Shown in pieces: positions 18,141 to 26,999 of a stretch of DNA of 64,000 bases. The stretch's first letter is position 1; every line of letters begins with the position of its first letter. The notes under the pieces are model-generated. The model was not told the origin of the DNA. It made no database searches and worked only from the letters and a program-made list of their open reading frames with translations. The translations under genes and the position numbers were made by a program. The DNA is from Chitinophagaceae bacterium. GTDB lineage: Bacteria; Bacteroidota; Bacteroidia; Chitinophagales; Chitinophagaceae. The stretch covers positions 186,001 through 250,000 of the forward strand of contig JAHBTK010000006.1 of the NCBI GenBank assembly GCA_019638625.1, read 5' to 3'.

Positions 18141-19247
18141 ATGCAGGAAATCTTGTGCAATTCCAAAAAAGAAAACAAGAGTGACTCATCATTTAAAAGT
18201 CTCTCACATTCCTATGAGGATGAACTTTTGGATTTGGTGCAAATGGCCGCCACTACGGCATCCTGCCCTGTAGCTATGGTATGCGCAAGAGACAACAGCA
18301 ATTTCTCACTCCACGCAAAATATGGAATCAGTATCAATGAACTTTCAGAAATCAAGCTGTTGACCAAAGCCGGGCGGGAAAAACGCCTGGTGGTCAAAGA
18401 CGGGAACGCCGACGAAATTCAGGAGCCGGACATAGCCTTCTATGCTGCGATTCCCTTCTCTTTACCCCAAAGAAACCTGTTCGGAGTTTTATGCGTATTT
18501 GACAGTAAGCAAAAAAGGCTTTCAAAAAATAAAACAGACATGCTCAGGCTGATTGCCGGTCAAATTGAAAAAAACCTGGAGTTGCTGCAAAAAAATGAAG
18601 AGCTCAAAAACCTGGCAAAGGAGCAACTCAAGTCAAAAATGAAAGCCATCAAAAAAAGCCTGCTGAAACAAGAGAAACAGAAAAAGGAAATCGCTACCCG
18701 GCTGCATGAGCAACTGGCACAGGCGCTGGCGGCTAACAAATTATATCTTCAGGTGGCTGAAGAAAGTGAACAAATGCGTTTATCCCTGATCAGGAAAGCC
18801 AACGACAGTATTGGGAAACTGATACAGGAAATCTGCGAACTATCGGATGCAATATCTCCGCAGACCCTGGATAAAATGCCACTCGAAGAACTGGTAAAGG
18901 AACTGATAGCCAAGATAAAGGCCGAGACCGAAATCAATATAACCTTTTCTATTACCGGAGACATTAGTGATATAGCCTATAGTGCAAGAATGGTACTTTT
19001 CAGGATTATCGAAAGATGGATCAAAATGCTCATGTTCAAAAAGGATGTCAGCAGGATAAACATCCGGTTATCCAACGACGAAACGACCGTTCTTGAGATA
19101 GAAGACAACGGATACCATCATAATACCATCGAAATAGCCAACGATACCACCACTATCAAAATGGGAAGCCGGATTGAAATGCTTGGCGGAACGGGAAGAC
19201 TAACCCATTTAGCGCCTGCAGGGAATGTATTAACCATAAGAATTTAA
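18141..19247 (+). CDS. GAF-domain sensor kinase-like protein with degenerate ATPase domain
   Basis: The 368 residues fall into three parts. A GAF-like sensor domain (about 25-150) has IPFSLPQRNLFGVLCVFD. A long coiled coil follows (145-190). The rest is a HisKA_3/HATPase-like part. The dimerisation segment has ATRLHEQLAQALAANKLYLQ, with His189 where HisKA_3 kinases are phosphorylated. The ATPase part is eroded. The N-box position reads ERWIKMLMF instead of ExxxN, and the G1 box is DNGYH (322-326) rather than DxGxG. The closing SRIEMLGG motif is kept. No response regulator is adjacent. It may bind ATP poorly or act as a scaffold. Confidence 0.7.
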   Translation: MQEILCNSKKENKSDSSFKSLSHSYEDELLDLVQMAATTASCPVAMVCARDNSNFSLHAKYGISINELSEIKLLTKAGREKRLVVKDGNADEIQEPDIAFYAAIPFSLPQRNLFGVLCVFDSKQKRLSKNKTDMLRLIAGQIEKNLELLQKNEELKNLAKEQLKSKMKAIKKSLLKQEKQKKEIATRLHEQLAQALAANKLYLQVAEESEQMRLSLIRKANDSIGKLIQEICELSDAISPQTLDKMPLEELVKELIAKIKAETEINITFSITGDISDIAYSARMVLFRIIERWIKMLMFKKDVSRINIRLSNDETTVLEIEDNGYHHNTIEIANDTTTIKMGSRIEMLGGTGRLTHLAPAGNVLTIRI

Positions 19248-19313
19248 GACTGCTTATAATAAATACATAAAGATTAACCTGCTGCCCGCGGTTCAATCTT
19301 TCACGCTACTACC

Positions 19314-20117
19314 CTACCTGTAGAAATACCGTACTTCCTTTTGTCCTGTATCTGAATCGTCGGTTCCGGTCCTGATGACCGCCTTCAAGGGCAACCCGTT
19401 TTCTTTATACGTATAGGTGTAGCGATACCTGTCCTCCATTACAAGATCCTGGTTGTAATATTCCTCCTTTATTACATTATTCTTCGAAACCGTTTGCATA
19501 AGCAGCAACAATAATTCCCTGCTTGTATACAGGGGATTCTCCTTTTCATCGTAGGTGTAGGCAATATGCCCCTCGCGAACCAGCCGCCCGGGAATATCTC
19601 CAGCCGACATTAAAACGCTTTCACTCACATTACCGGCGGCATTGTATTTCAGCCGGTAGCTCAGCACGGGATCAAATGTATCTCCTGCCCGGGAATACAG
19701 GGTGACCTCTTGAGGAGCCCCATTTTCCATATGGTAATTCGCATATGCCAGGTGATCTCCGTTCCTGTTGAAATGCGTCCGTATCAACAGTCCCGCATCA
19801 TACACCGGGGTAATTACCATCCCGTCGTTCCCGGTTAACTCCTTTATTCTGTTTCCCGGCCCGTAAACAATAATATATTTAACGGCCAATTCATCCTCAG
19901 ACAATAAGGTGGTGGTAACAGAATTGACGCGTCCCTCCTGATCATGCTCCAGTTCCAGGAAATCATCTTCATGGATGATCTTTGTAAGAATGGTCTCCCG
20001 GTCCTGAACCGGTTTACCCGCATTTTCCTTTTGACAGGACGTTAGCGAAGTAAAAGCAATTGTCATTAAGACATAACAGAGCCAGGTAAACAATTCCTTT
20101 AAAAATGAGTTGAACAT
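19314..20117 (-). CDS. lipoprotein of unknown function with YD-like repeats
   Basis: This 267-residue protein has a signal peptide with lipobox LTSC (Cys28). The rest is beta-rich with repeated pieces such as YNAAGNVSESV, YTYDEKENPLY and YTYTYKENGLPLKAV. These resemble the short YD/RHS-type strands found in DUF4595-like Bacteroidota lipoproteins. No catalytic motif is visible. It is convergent with the kinase-like gene and stands alone. Confidence 0.7.
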   Translation of the reverse strand: MFNSFLKELFTWLCYVLMTIAFTSLTSCQKENAGKPVQDRETILTKIIHEDDFLELEHDQEGRVNSVTTTLLSEDELAVKYIIVYGPGNRIKELTGNDGMVITPVYDAGLLIRTHFNRNGDHLAYANYHMENGAPQEVTLYSRAGDTFDPVLSYRLKYNAAGNVSESVLMSAGDIPGRLVREGHIAYTYDEKENPLYTSRELLLLLMQTVSKNNVIKEEYYNQDLVMEDRYRYTYTYKENGLPLKAVIRTGTDDSDTGQKEVRYFYR

Positions 20118-20370
20118 AATTATTTTTTATGCAAAGGAATACTCCGTGCACACTTTTGTCAATGCCTAAGTGAATGAACTGTAATATTGAAGCGGTCAAT
20201 TGACACCTCTCCGCTCCTGCTTAAACCGGAGATACAGGAAATGGTGTTGCCGGAAAACGGTCGTCAGCCCCCATCGTGTAGATACAACTTTTCCGGAAGT
20301 TTAATATGCAAGCGCTTATAATAAAGGATACTCCTGCAGCTCAGGATTATTTTCAGATTGGTTATGCGGG

Positions 20371-20459
20371 TAAGCCCGGAGGGCTTAAATTTGAATAGCT
20401 CCCGGTTTTACCGGGAGAATAAATAGTCAATGAACCACCCAACCCGCCTCAGCGGGTTG
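20371..20459 (+). repeat. left hairpin cluster of REP-type element
   Basis: Three perfect hairpins occur in 89 bp. TAAGCCC/GGGCTTA is at 20371-20387. CTCCCGGT/ACCGGGAG (20399-20406, 20410-20417) has a TTT loop. CAACCCGC/GCGGGTTG (20440-20447, 20452-20459) has a CTCA loop. Mirror copies lie downstream of the transposase gene. The rest of the 20118-20474 gap holds nothing else that I recognise. Confidence 0.85.
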
Positions 20460-20474
20460 AACAAATTGTTAACC

Positions 20475-20921
20475 ATGAGCACTTACAGGCAAATCTTTTA
20501 CCAGATTATTTTTGGTACCAAAAACAGGGAGGCAACTATTTCTGAAGCCTTTGAAACCGATCTTTACAAATACATATGGGGGATAATCGAAGGACATAAG
20601 TGTAAGCTTTACCGCATCAACAGCATGCCCGACCATATTCATATATTCTCAGATATGCATCCAGGGGTTTGTTTAAGCGATTATGTTAAGGATATTAAAG
20701 TTGCGAGTAGTATCTGGATGAAGAATAGCGGGAAGTTTCCTTTGTTTTCCAATTGGCAGGATGGCTATGGAGCATTCACTTATTCAACAAGGGAAAAGGA
20801 TATGATCATTGAGTATATCAAAAACCAAAAAGAGCACCACAGGAAAGAAACATTTCGTGATGAATATAAAAGGATCTTGCAGGAGAATGGAATTGAATTT
20901 GACGAAAAATATCTATTGTAA
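20475..20921 (+). CDS. REP-associated tyrosine transposase (Y1/IS200-like)
   Basis: This 148-residue protein is of the Y1 transposase family (PF01797). The HUH metal motif is MPDHIHIF, and the catalytic tyrosine region is EYIKNQKEHHRKETF near the C-terminus. I chose the ATG at 20475; the in-frame ATG at 20430 lies inside the hairpin cluster. The gene is framed on both sides by matching hairpins with the same 8-bp stem, CTCCCGGT. This is the layout of a REP-associated transposase (RAYT). These are usually single-copy, domesticated enzymes that mobilise or maintain REP palindromes scattered in the genome. Confidence 0.92.
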   Translation: MSTYRQIFYQIIFGTKNREATISEAFETDLYKYIWGIIEGHKCKLYRINSMPDHIHIFSDMHPGVCLSDYVKDIKVASSIWMKNSGKFPLFSNWQDGYGAFTYSTREKDMIIEYIKNQKEHHRKETFRDEYKRILQENGIEFDEKYLL

Positions 20922-20925
20922 TGTT

Positions 20926-21015
20926 CAACCCCGCAAGCCGGGGTTGCCTTGAACTCCGATCTTTCATTTCTCCCGGTTTTACCGGGAGCTACTGTTATTC
21001 AAGCCCTACGGACTT
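20926..21015 (+). repeat. right hairpin cluster of REP-type element
   Basis: CAACCCCG/CGGGGTTG (20926-20933, 20939-20946), CTCCCGGT/ACCGGGAG (20970-20977, 20981-20988) and an imperfect AAGCCC/GGACTT hairpin (21001-21015) mirror the order of the left cluster. The second hairpin has the same stem as on the left, so the two ends form near-terminal inverted repeats. Confidence 0.85.
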
Positions 21016-21053
21016 GACTGGCAAAACTACCTGAGATCTGTCCACACGATAGG

Positions 21054-21728
21054 TCAGCCCCGGATGCATCTTCCCACTCTTTTCATAATATACCATCCCG
21101 TCAGCAACTGGGCGATGGCAAACAGACCCAGTACTGTCAATACAAGTTGGGAACGGCCGTAGCCCGGGAATTTGTTGATCAGGATCGCGCCGGATATCGC
21201 CGTAACAAAAGCGACTATGGTTATCACCAGAGGGTGCGCCGGAATGATCTTTTGCTTTCGCAGTCCAAAGGTTAATAACAACGTACCCGCAAAGAACGGC
21301 AAGAGCAGGGGCACCAGCAGCACTATACCTTTTGTCTGCATATCGGTCATGAGGACAGTAACTGCCGGTTGCATATAAACGCTTTCCGCTGTCATATAAT
21401 AGGCCAGCAAATGAAAAAAACCATCCATACACATTCCCATCGCTCCGATACTCAGCAGTATGCTACCCCACAGGATACTTTTATTACAAGGCGACACCAC
21501 ATGAACCAAAAGAAACAAAGCTGGTATATATGCTATTGATGAAACTACCTGTATTATCACAGAATAGAATACCAATACTCTTGCCCCGGCAACTACCTGC
21601 AGGATATGTCCGGTATCGTTCGTTCCCTGGTCAGGCATAAGAAACCAACTGACCCAAAAAGTTATCGCAGAAAACATCAGCAGCCACCCGGCTACAGCAA
21701 GATTACTATTTGTTATCGCTCCCTTCAT
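21054..21728 (-). CDS. integral membrane protein of unknown function
   Basis: This 224-residue protein has about six hydrophobic helices (roughly 10-30, 48-75, 83-108, 133-155, 163-182, 192-212). The build is like small DUF4386-type membrane proteins, but I see no decisive motif. It stands alone between the REP element and rfbA. No function is proposed. Confidence 0.7.
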   Translation of the reverse strand: MKGAITNSNLAVAGWLLMFSAITFWVSWFLMPDQGTNDTGHILQVVAGARVLVFYSVIIQVVSSIAYIPALFLLVHVVSPCNKSILWGSILLSIGAMGMCMDGFFHLLAYYMTAESVYMQPAVTVLMTDMQTKGIVLLVPLLLPFFAGTLLLTFGLRKQKIIPAHPLVITIVAFVTAISGAILINKFPGYGRSQLVLTVLGLFAIAQLLTGWYIMKRVGRCIRG

Positions 21729-21935
21729 ACAAATGTTTGTTATTAGTAAAAGTCTAAGCTAAGCAAACATGCCTGCCCCTCTCTGCCCGGATGGTATTAA
21801 TTGTATAATTAAAGGGATGGAATGTATGATTTCTCCATGTAGTTAAAACAAAGAATTTGATATCATTAGCCCCAAGTTCTATAACTTCGCCTGGTTCTTC
21901 AATGTAATTCATATAAGTAAAACATTCATTTTCAA

Positions 21936-22796
21936 ATGAAAGGAATTATTCTGGCTGGCGGTTCGGGAACAAGGTTACACCCTATCACGTTCGCAATAAG
22001 CAAGCAGATAATGCCCGTATATGACAAGCCGATGATATACTACCCGCTGTCTATATTAATGCTGGCGGGTATACAGGAAATACTGATCATATCTACCCCG
22101 CACGATTTACCCAATTTCAGGAAGTTGTTCGGCGACGGTAGCCAACTGGGGCTGCAGTTTACATATGCCGAGCAGCCTGTTCCAAATGGGTTGGCCCAGG
22201 CCTTTGTCATCGGCGAAAAATTCATCGGTAAAGACAGTGTGGCGCTGGTGCTGGGAGACAATATATTTTATGGAGCCGGTTTAGGCAGGCAGTTGATGAA
22301 CAATACCCACCCGGAAGGCGGTATTGTATATGCTTACCAGGTAAAAGATCCGGAACGTTATGGCGTGGTTGACTTTGACGAAAACATGAAAGTGAAATCC
22401 ATAGAAGAGAAACCCGCGAAGCCGAAAAGCAATTATGCGGTTCCCGGTCTCTATTTTTATGATAACCAGGTGATAGAGATCGCTAAAAACCTGCAACCCT
22501 CTTCCCGGGGCGAATTTGAGATCACCGATATCAATAAAAAATACCTGGAACTGGGAAAACTGAAGGTTTCCGTTCTTGACCGGGGAACAGCCTGGCTGGA
22601 CACCGGCACCTTCGATTCACTCATGCAGGCCGCCCTGTTTGTGCAGGTGATAGAGCAAAGGCAGGGTATTAAAATCGCGTGCATTGAAGAAATTGCTTAC
22701 CGGAAAGGTTTCATCAATAAGGAGCAACTGGCAACAATAGCCCAACCACTGCTCAAAAGTGGTTACGGCGAATATTTAATGAACTTAGTATCTTGA
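21936..22796 (+). CDS. rfbA: glucose-1-phosphate thymidylyltransferase
   Basis: This 286-residue enzyme makes dTDP-glucose from glucose-1-phosphate and dTTP, the first step to dTDP-rhamnose and related sugars. The nucleotide-binding GGSGTRLHP is at residues 8-16. It is followed by KQIMPVYDKPMIYYPLS, LVLGDNIFYG, VVDFDENMKVKSIEEKP, SRGEFEITD and AWLDTGT, all typical of RmlA. The length is normal. The other rml genes (rfbB/C/D) are not adjacent. A sugar epimerase gene follows 24 bp later. A weak -7-like box, TAACTTCG (21882-21889), with TTTG 22 bp before it may be the promoter. Confidence 0.95.
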   Translation: MKGIILAGGSGTRLHPITFAISKQIMPVYDKPMIYYPLSILMLAGIQEILIISTPHDLPNFRKLFGDGSQLGLQFTYAEQPVPNGLAQAFVIGEKFIGKDSVALVLGDNIFYGAGLGRQLMNNTHPEGGIVYAYQVKDPERYGVVDFDENMKVKSIEEKPAKPKSNYAVPGLYFYDNQVIEIAKNLQPSSRGEFEITDINKKYLELGKLKVSVLDRGTAWLDTGTFDSLMQAALFVQVIEQRQGIKIACIEEIAYRKGFINKEQLATIAQPLLKSGYGEYLMNLVS

Positions 22797-22820
22797 ATCA
22801 AAAATCAGTAATAGAATACG

Positions 22821-23876
22821 ATGAAGAAAATTTTGGTTACCGGCGGCTGTGGTTATATAGGATCACATACAATAGCCGATCTGACGGAGAACGGATTCGA
22901 TGTAATTTCGGTGGATAACAACTCACGATCTACCACACACCTGCTGGAGGGAATTGAAAAAATAACCGGTAAAAAAGTAAAAAACTACAAAGTCGACCTC
23001 TGCGATTTTGATGATACCAATGCAGTATTTGAAGAAAATCCGGACATTGTCGGCGTAATACATTTTGCCGCCTACAAAGCGGTGGGAGAATCGGTGGAAA
23101 AGCCATTATTATATTTCGAGAACAACCTGGTATCGCTGATCAATCTTTTAAAATGTGTTGCCTCTTTTAAAGTTCCTTATTTTGTTTTTTCATCTTCCTG
23201 TACCGTGTATGGCAACCCGGACAGCATTCCTGTAACGGAGGAAACACCTACCAAACAGGCTGAATCGCCTTACGGCTATACCAAACAAATGGGTGAACAG
23301 ATCATTACTGAATTTGCAAAAGCCAGCGGCGTCAGGTCTGTGTTACTGCGGTATTTCAACCCTGCGGGGGCGCATCCCTCAGCCTTAATGGGCGAAATGC
23401 CCCTGGACAAACCCCAAAACCTGGTGCCGGTAATTACCCAGAGCGCCATCGGAAAGCTTCCCGGCATCACAGTATTCGGAGACAGGTATCCCACCCGGGA
23501 TGGCTCCTGCGTAAGAGACTTTATACATGTTTGCGACCTTGCCCATGCCCATACATTGGCGCTGCAATACATGATCGACGGCAAATTGTCCGGTATTACA
23601 GACATATTTAATCTCGGAACCGGATCGGGGATCACCGTGCTGGAAGCCATCAGGACCTTTGAAGCGGCCACAGGTATACCCGCTAATTATAAAATAGGGT
23701 CCAATCGTCCGGGAGACGTTATCGCCATTTATGCCAACAACGACAAAGCCCGGAGAGAACTGGGATGGGAACCAAAGTTTACACTGGAAGAGATCATGAA
23801 AACCGCCTGGGCCTGGGAGCAGAAGTTACAGAATGACGAAAAACTTTTTACCGGAAAAAATATTCGCCTGAATTAA
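22821..23876 (+). CDS. galE: UDP-glucose 4-epimerase
   Basis: This 351-residue extended SDR enzyme interconverts UDP-glucose and UDP-galactose. The NAD-binding GGCGYIGSH is at residues 8-16. HFAAYKAVGESV follows near 81, then FSSSCTVYG, the catalytic YxxxK as Tyr151/Lys155, YFNPAGAHPS and GDGSCVRDFIHV-like (here RDGSCVRDFIHV). The C-terminal NRPGDV motif is typical of GalE. It is probably co-transcribed with rfbA, giving a nucleotide-sugar supply pair for surface polysaccharide. Confidence 0.93.
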   Translation: MKKILVTGGCGYIGSHTIADLTENGFDVISVDNNSRSTTHLLEGIEKITGKKVKNYKVDLCDFDDTNAVFEENPDIVGVIHFAAYKAVGESVEKPLLYFENNLVSLINLLKCVASFKVPYFVFSSSCTVYGNPDSIPVTEETPTKQAESPYGYTKQMGEQIITEFAKASGVRSVLLRYFNPAGAHPSALMGEMPLDKPQNLVPVITQSAIGKLPGITVFGDRYPTRDGSCVRDFIHVCDLAHAHTLALQYMIDGKLSGITDIFNLGTGSGITVLEAIRTFEAATGIPANYKIGSNRPGDVIAIYANNDKARRELGWEPKFTLEEIMKTAWAWEQKLQNDEKLFTGKNIRLN

Positions 23877-23934
23877 CAATAGCGGTGTATATTTCACCAT
23901 AATTTCTAAATCACTATAACTTAAAATAATCGAT

Positions 23935-24891
23935 ATGCTCAAAGACATTCAGGTAAGTGGGAAAAAAGATACAAGAAGCGGATTTGGTGATGGTATATAC
24001 GAAGCGGGCAAAACAAACCCCAACGTAATTGCGCTTACTGCAGACCTGGCAGGTTCTATGAAATTAAACGCTTTTATTAAAGACTTTCCCGAAAGGTTTA
24101 TAGAATGCGGCATCGCTGAGGCGAATATGATAGGGATTGCTGCCGGCTTAACCATCGGCGGTAAAATACCTTATACTACTACTTTTGCCAATTTCTCCAC
24201 GGGAAGAGTTTACGACCAGATACGCCAGTCAGTGGCTTACTCCGGAAAAAACGTGAAAATATGCGCTTCCCACGCGGGTCTTACACTGGGTGAGGACGGT
24301 GCTACACACCAGATACTGGAAGATATAGGTATGATGAAAATGCTGCCGGGCATGACTGTTATCGTACCCTGCGATTACAACCAGACCAAAGCCGCTACCA
24401 TTGCTATAGCAGAGCATGTTGGCCCGGTGTACCTGAGATTCGGGAGGCCTGTATGGCCTATATTTACCGATCCTGCCGAGAAGTTTGAAATAGGCAAAGC
24501 ACAATACTTCTCACACGGAAACGACGTGAGCATTTTTGCCTGCGGACATATGGTGTGGAAAGCAATAGAAGCAGGCATCATTCTCGAAGAAAAGGGACTG
24601 AGTGTGGAAGTGATCAATATACACACCATTAAGCCTCTGGATGAAGCGGCCGTGCTGGCGTCGCTGCGCAAAACCAAAGCGGCTGTAACCGTAGAGGAAC
24701 ATAATATAATAGGCGGACTGGGAGACTCAATCGCCCGGGTAGCGGCAACACATGCCCCCACTCCCATCGAATATGTAGGTACCCGGGATACGTTTGGAGA
24801 AAGCGGTAAACCATTGGATCTGCTGAAAAAATATGGACTGGATACGGATGATATTGTAGCCGCCGCGGAAAAAGTGATCAAACGTAAGTAA
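23935..24891 (+). CDS. transketolase, C-terminal (pyrimidine-binding) subunit
   Basis: This 318-residue protein corresponds to the middle and C-terminal domains of transketolase. The PYR domain (1-165) has GDGIYEAGK, FPERFIECGIAEANMIGIAAGL (the catalytic glutamate of thiamine activation is in CGIAEANM) and ASHAGLTLGEDGATHQ. The C-terminal domain (180-318) has VINIHTIKPLDEAA and VEEHNIIGGLG. It needs an N-terminal PP-domain partner, which in split systems is a separate gene. No such gene lies in this window. It follows galE by 58 bp, and the ECF sigma gene follows 6 bp later. Confidence 0.9.
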   Translation: MLKDIQVSGKKDTRSGFGDGIYEAGKTNPNVIALTADLAGSMKLNAFIKDFPERFIECGIAEANMIGIAAGLTIGGKIPYTTTFANFSTGRVYDQIRQSVAYSGKNVKICASHAGLTLGEDGATHQILEDIGMMKMLPGMTVIVPCDYNQTKAATIAIAEHVGPVYLRFGRPVWPIFTDPAEKFEIGKAQYFSHGNDVSIFACGHMVWKAIEAGIILEEKGLSVEVINIHTIKPLDEAAVLASLRKTKAAVTVEEHNIIGGLGDSIARVAATHAPTPIEYVGTRDTFGESGKPLDLLKKYGLDTDDIVAAAEKVIKRK

Positions 24892-24897
24892 CACCCG

Positions 24898-25449
24898 ATG
24901 GCGTCGAATACCGCTGATGATGTCATATTGCTGCAGGAGTTCCGGAATACGGCTACAAAGGAAAAAGCCTTTACCGCGATCATCAAAAAATACCAGGAAA
25001 AATTGTACTGGCATATTCGTCGCCTGGTTATTCAGCACGAAGACGCCAACGATGTAATGCAAAATGTTTTTATTAAGGTCTGGAAAGGTTTGGAGAACTT
25101 CAGGGAAGACTCCCAGCTATATACCTGGCTGTACCGCATTGCCACCAACGAATCCCTCACCTACCTGGAACAACAAAAGAAGAAAAACGCGTTATCAATT
25201 GATAACGAAAGCCCTACGGTCAGCAAATTAAAGGCGGAAAAAGACTTCGACGGCAAAAAAGCAGAGTGGAAACTTCAAATGGCCATACAGGAACTTCCTG
25301 AAAAACAACGTATTGTATTCAATTTGCGGTATTTTGATGAAATGCCTTACGAGGAAATGAGCAGGGTACTGGAAACTTCGGAGGGAGCTCTAAAGGCGAG
25401 TTATCACCACGCCGTAAAAAAGATAGAGGAGTTTATCCTGAATAATTAA
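24898..25449 (+). CDS. ECF-family RNA polymerase sigma factor
   Basis: This 183-residue protein has sigma-70 region 2 (about 25-90; VIQHEDANDVMQNVFIKVWKGLENFRED and TWLYRIATNESL) and region 4 (about 125-180; ELPEKQRIVFNLRYFDEMPYEEMSRVLETSEGALKASYHHAVKKI). It is an extracytoplasmic-function sigma factor. The next gene has the layout of its membrane anti-sigma partner and the third is a secreted sensor-like protein, so the three form one signalling unit. It starts only 6 bp after the transketolase gene. Confidence 0.93.
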   Translation: MASNTADDVILLQEFRNTATKEKAFTAIIKKYQEKLYWHIRRLVIQHEDANDVMQNVFIKVWKGLENFREDSQLYTWLYRIATNESLTYLEQQKKKNALSIDNESPTVSKLKAEKDFDGKKAEWKLQMAIQELPEKQRIVFNLRYFDEMPYEEMSRVLETSEGALKASYHHAVKKIEEFILNN

Positions 25450-25481
25450 ACTTTCGGGCTGTAACGTAGTCTTAACAATTG

Positions 25482-26114
25482 ATGAAACCGATAAGCAAAG
25501 AAATAGAAGATGAATTGAAAGAGGCGGGGGCCCATGTACTGCTGTCCATCGATCGTACCCGAATCTTTTCGGCGCCGGCTGATTATTTCTCTACTTTACC
25601 GGGGGTAATATTATCTAATATTACCGATAAGGAGTCGGAAGACGAATATGAACCCGGTATGCTCAGGGAACTGGCGTCCAAAAACCCTTTCTCCGTTCCG
25701 GAAGGCTATTTTTCCGGACTGGCCGAGAAAATCAGTCAAAATATCATATCGGAGCAAAACACAGCGAAAGTTATACCGATTCATCAACCCCGGAAAACCA
25801 GGTGGAAAAACTATCTCGTGGCAGCTTCCGTTGCAGCGTTGGCGGGAATTTTCGGATTTTTCGCATGGCAATCCGGCATGTTTAATAATATAACCGGTGT
25901 AACTGCCGGATCCGCTGCAAGCCTTGAAGATATCCCTGATGAATCACTTGACAGGTATTTAACCGAAACGGCCTACTTATCGCCCGGTTCCATAGAAATC
26001 TCTGATATAAACATTATAAATCATTCGTTTATACCAGATGCAGATAATCTCGAGGTGCTTTTAGGCGATATGCCGGAAGAGGATCTGGTATATTATTCAA
26101 AAGATATGCTATAG
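25482..26114 (+). CDS. single-pass membrane protein, probable anti-sigma partner
   Basis: This 210-residue protein begins at the ATG at 25482; the TTG just before it is less likely. The cytoplasmic part (1-108) has two copies of a motif: FSAPADYFSTLPGVILSNI near residue 30 and FSVPEGYFSGLAEKISQNI near 70. One membrane helix lies at about 111-131, followed by an acidic periplasmic tail. Position and topology fit an anti-sigma factor for the ECF sigma gene 32 bp upstream. No zinc-binding (ZAS) motif is seen, so this is inference from context. Confidence 0.7.
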   Translation: MKPISKEIEDELKEAGAHVLLSIDRTRIFSAPADYFSTLPGVILSNITDKESEDEYEPGMLRELASKNPFSVPEGYFSGLAEKISQNIISEQNTAKVIPIHQPRKTRWKNYLVAASVAALAGIFGFFAWQSGMFNNITGVTAGSAASLEDIPDESLDRYLTETAYLSPGSIEISDINIINHSFIPDADNLEVLLGDMPEEDLVYYSKDML

Positions 26115-26237
26115 ATAACTACTTAAATGTCGCTATATGTATATTCTTATACCAATAAATATTATCGAAAAAACATTCAATACTTTTCGAACTTTCTTAA
26201 CCAAAGAAAGATTTTTTTAAAAAAAATAATATTTTTT

Positions 26238-26627
26238 GTGAAAAAAATTTTTTTACTTCTTCTATTTATTACATTTGTGACCGTTAATGCCAACGCGCAA
26301 CAGCCGGGCGATCGAATGAGGTCTCTTGAAATCGGTTACATAACCAAAGAACTCAGGTTGACACCCGAAGAAGCTGAAAAGTTTTGGCCGGTTTATAATA
26401 AGTATAAACAAGAGCTCAGAACTTTACCCGATACCGGCGATGAGCTGGAAAGGCAGCAAAAAGTTCTTAATATACGAAAGAAATACAAAAAAGGGTTCGC
26501 TGAAATTCTTCTTGATAACAACCGGGCACAGGCAGTGTATGATGCTGAGGACAGGCTCAGAAACCTGGTAAAAAGAGAGTTGGAAAAAAGAAGAGAGAGA
26601 CCAAGAAAATTCAGGAACAATGAATGA
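26238..26627 (+). CDS. periplasmic 'sensor of ECF sigma factor'-type protein
   Basis: The reading frame is open from an ATG at 26127. However, a GTG at 26238 gives a clean signal peptide (KKIFLLLLFITFVTVNANAQ) and is the more likely start, yielding about 129 residues. The mature part is helical and charged, with ITKELRLTPEEAEKFWPVYNKYKQELR, a pattern like the LTxxQ region of Spy/CpxP. Proteins of this type regularly follow ECF sigma and anti-sigma genes in Bacteroidota and are annotated as sensors. It may respond to envelope stress. The start codon is uncertain. Confidence 0.72.
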   Translation: MKKIFLLLLFITFVTVNANAQQPGDRMRSLEIGYITKELRLTPEEAEKFWPVYNKYKQELRTLPDTGDELERQQKVLNIRKKYKKGFAEILLDNNRAQAVYDAEDRLRNLVKRELEKRRERPRKFRNNE

Positions 26628-26689
26628 TTATTTTTAGTTTTCAAAATATTTACCTAATTTTAAATTGGTGTTTTTCATAGGTTAGCAAC

Positions 26690-26722
26690 GGCTGGCTCTT
26701 TCTAGGGCTGGCCTTTTTTTTT
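26690..26722 (+). terminator. rho-independent terminator after the ECF sigma unit
   Basis: GGCTGGCTCT (26690-26699) folds onto AGGGCTGGCC (26704-26713) as a 10-bp stem with three G-U pairs and a 4-nt loop, followed by nine T. The remaining 280 bp up to the next gene at 27000 hold nothing I recognise. Confidence 0.8.
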
Positions 26723-26999
26723 GACACCACTTTCCCGCGTTTATTATTCTCCTCCCGGTGCTTTGGGTGATTTTGTTAAGTAAAATGCAAAGGATAATTT
26801 AAAAAAATTGCGCAACGCCCTTACTATTATGTAGCACTAAATGGAATATAGCAGTTTGGGCTGCTGCATCTGAAAATAAGTATATCATCGACCGTCCTCA
26901 TCTTCCTATGGCCAGGGAGCCGGTATCACGAAATTTAACTGGCAATAAACGAGATTTAATTTTTAACTTTAAGAATTGCTTAGTCTTAAAAATTTGCGT

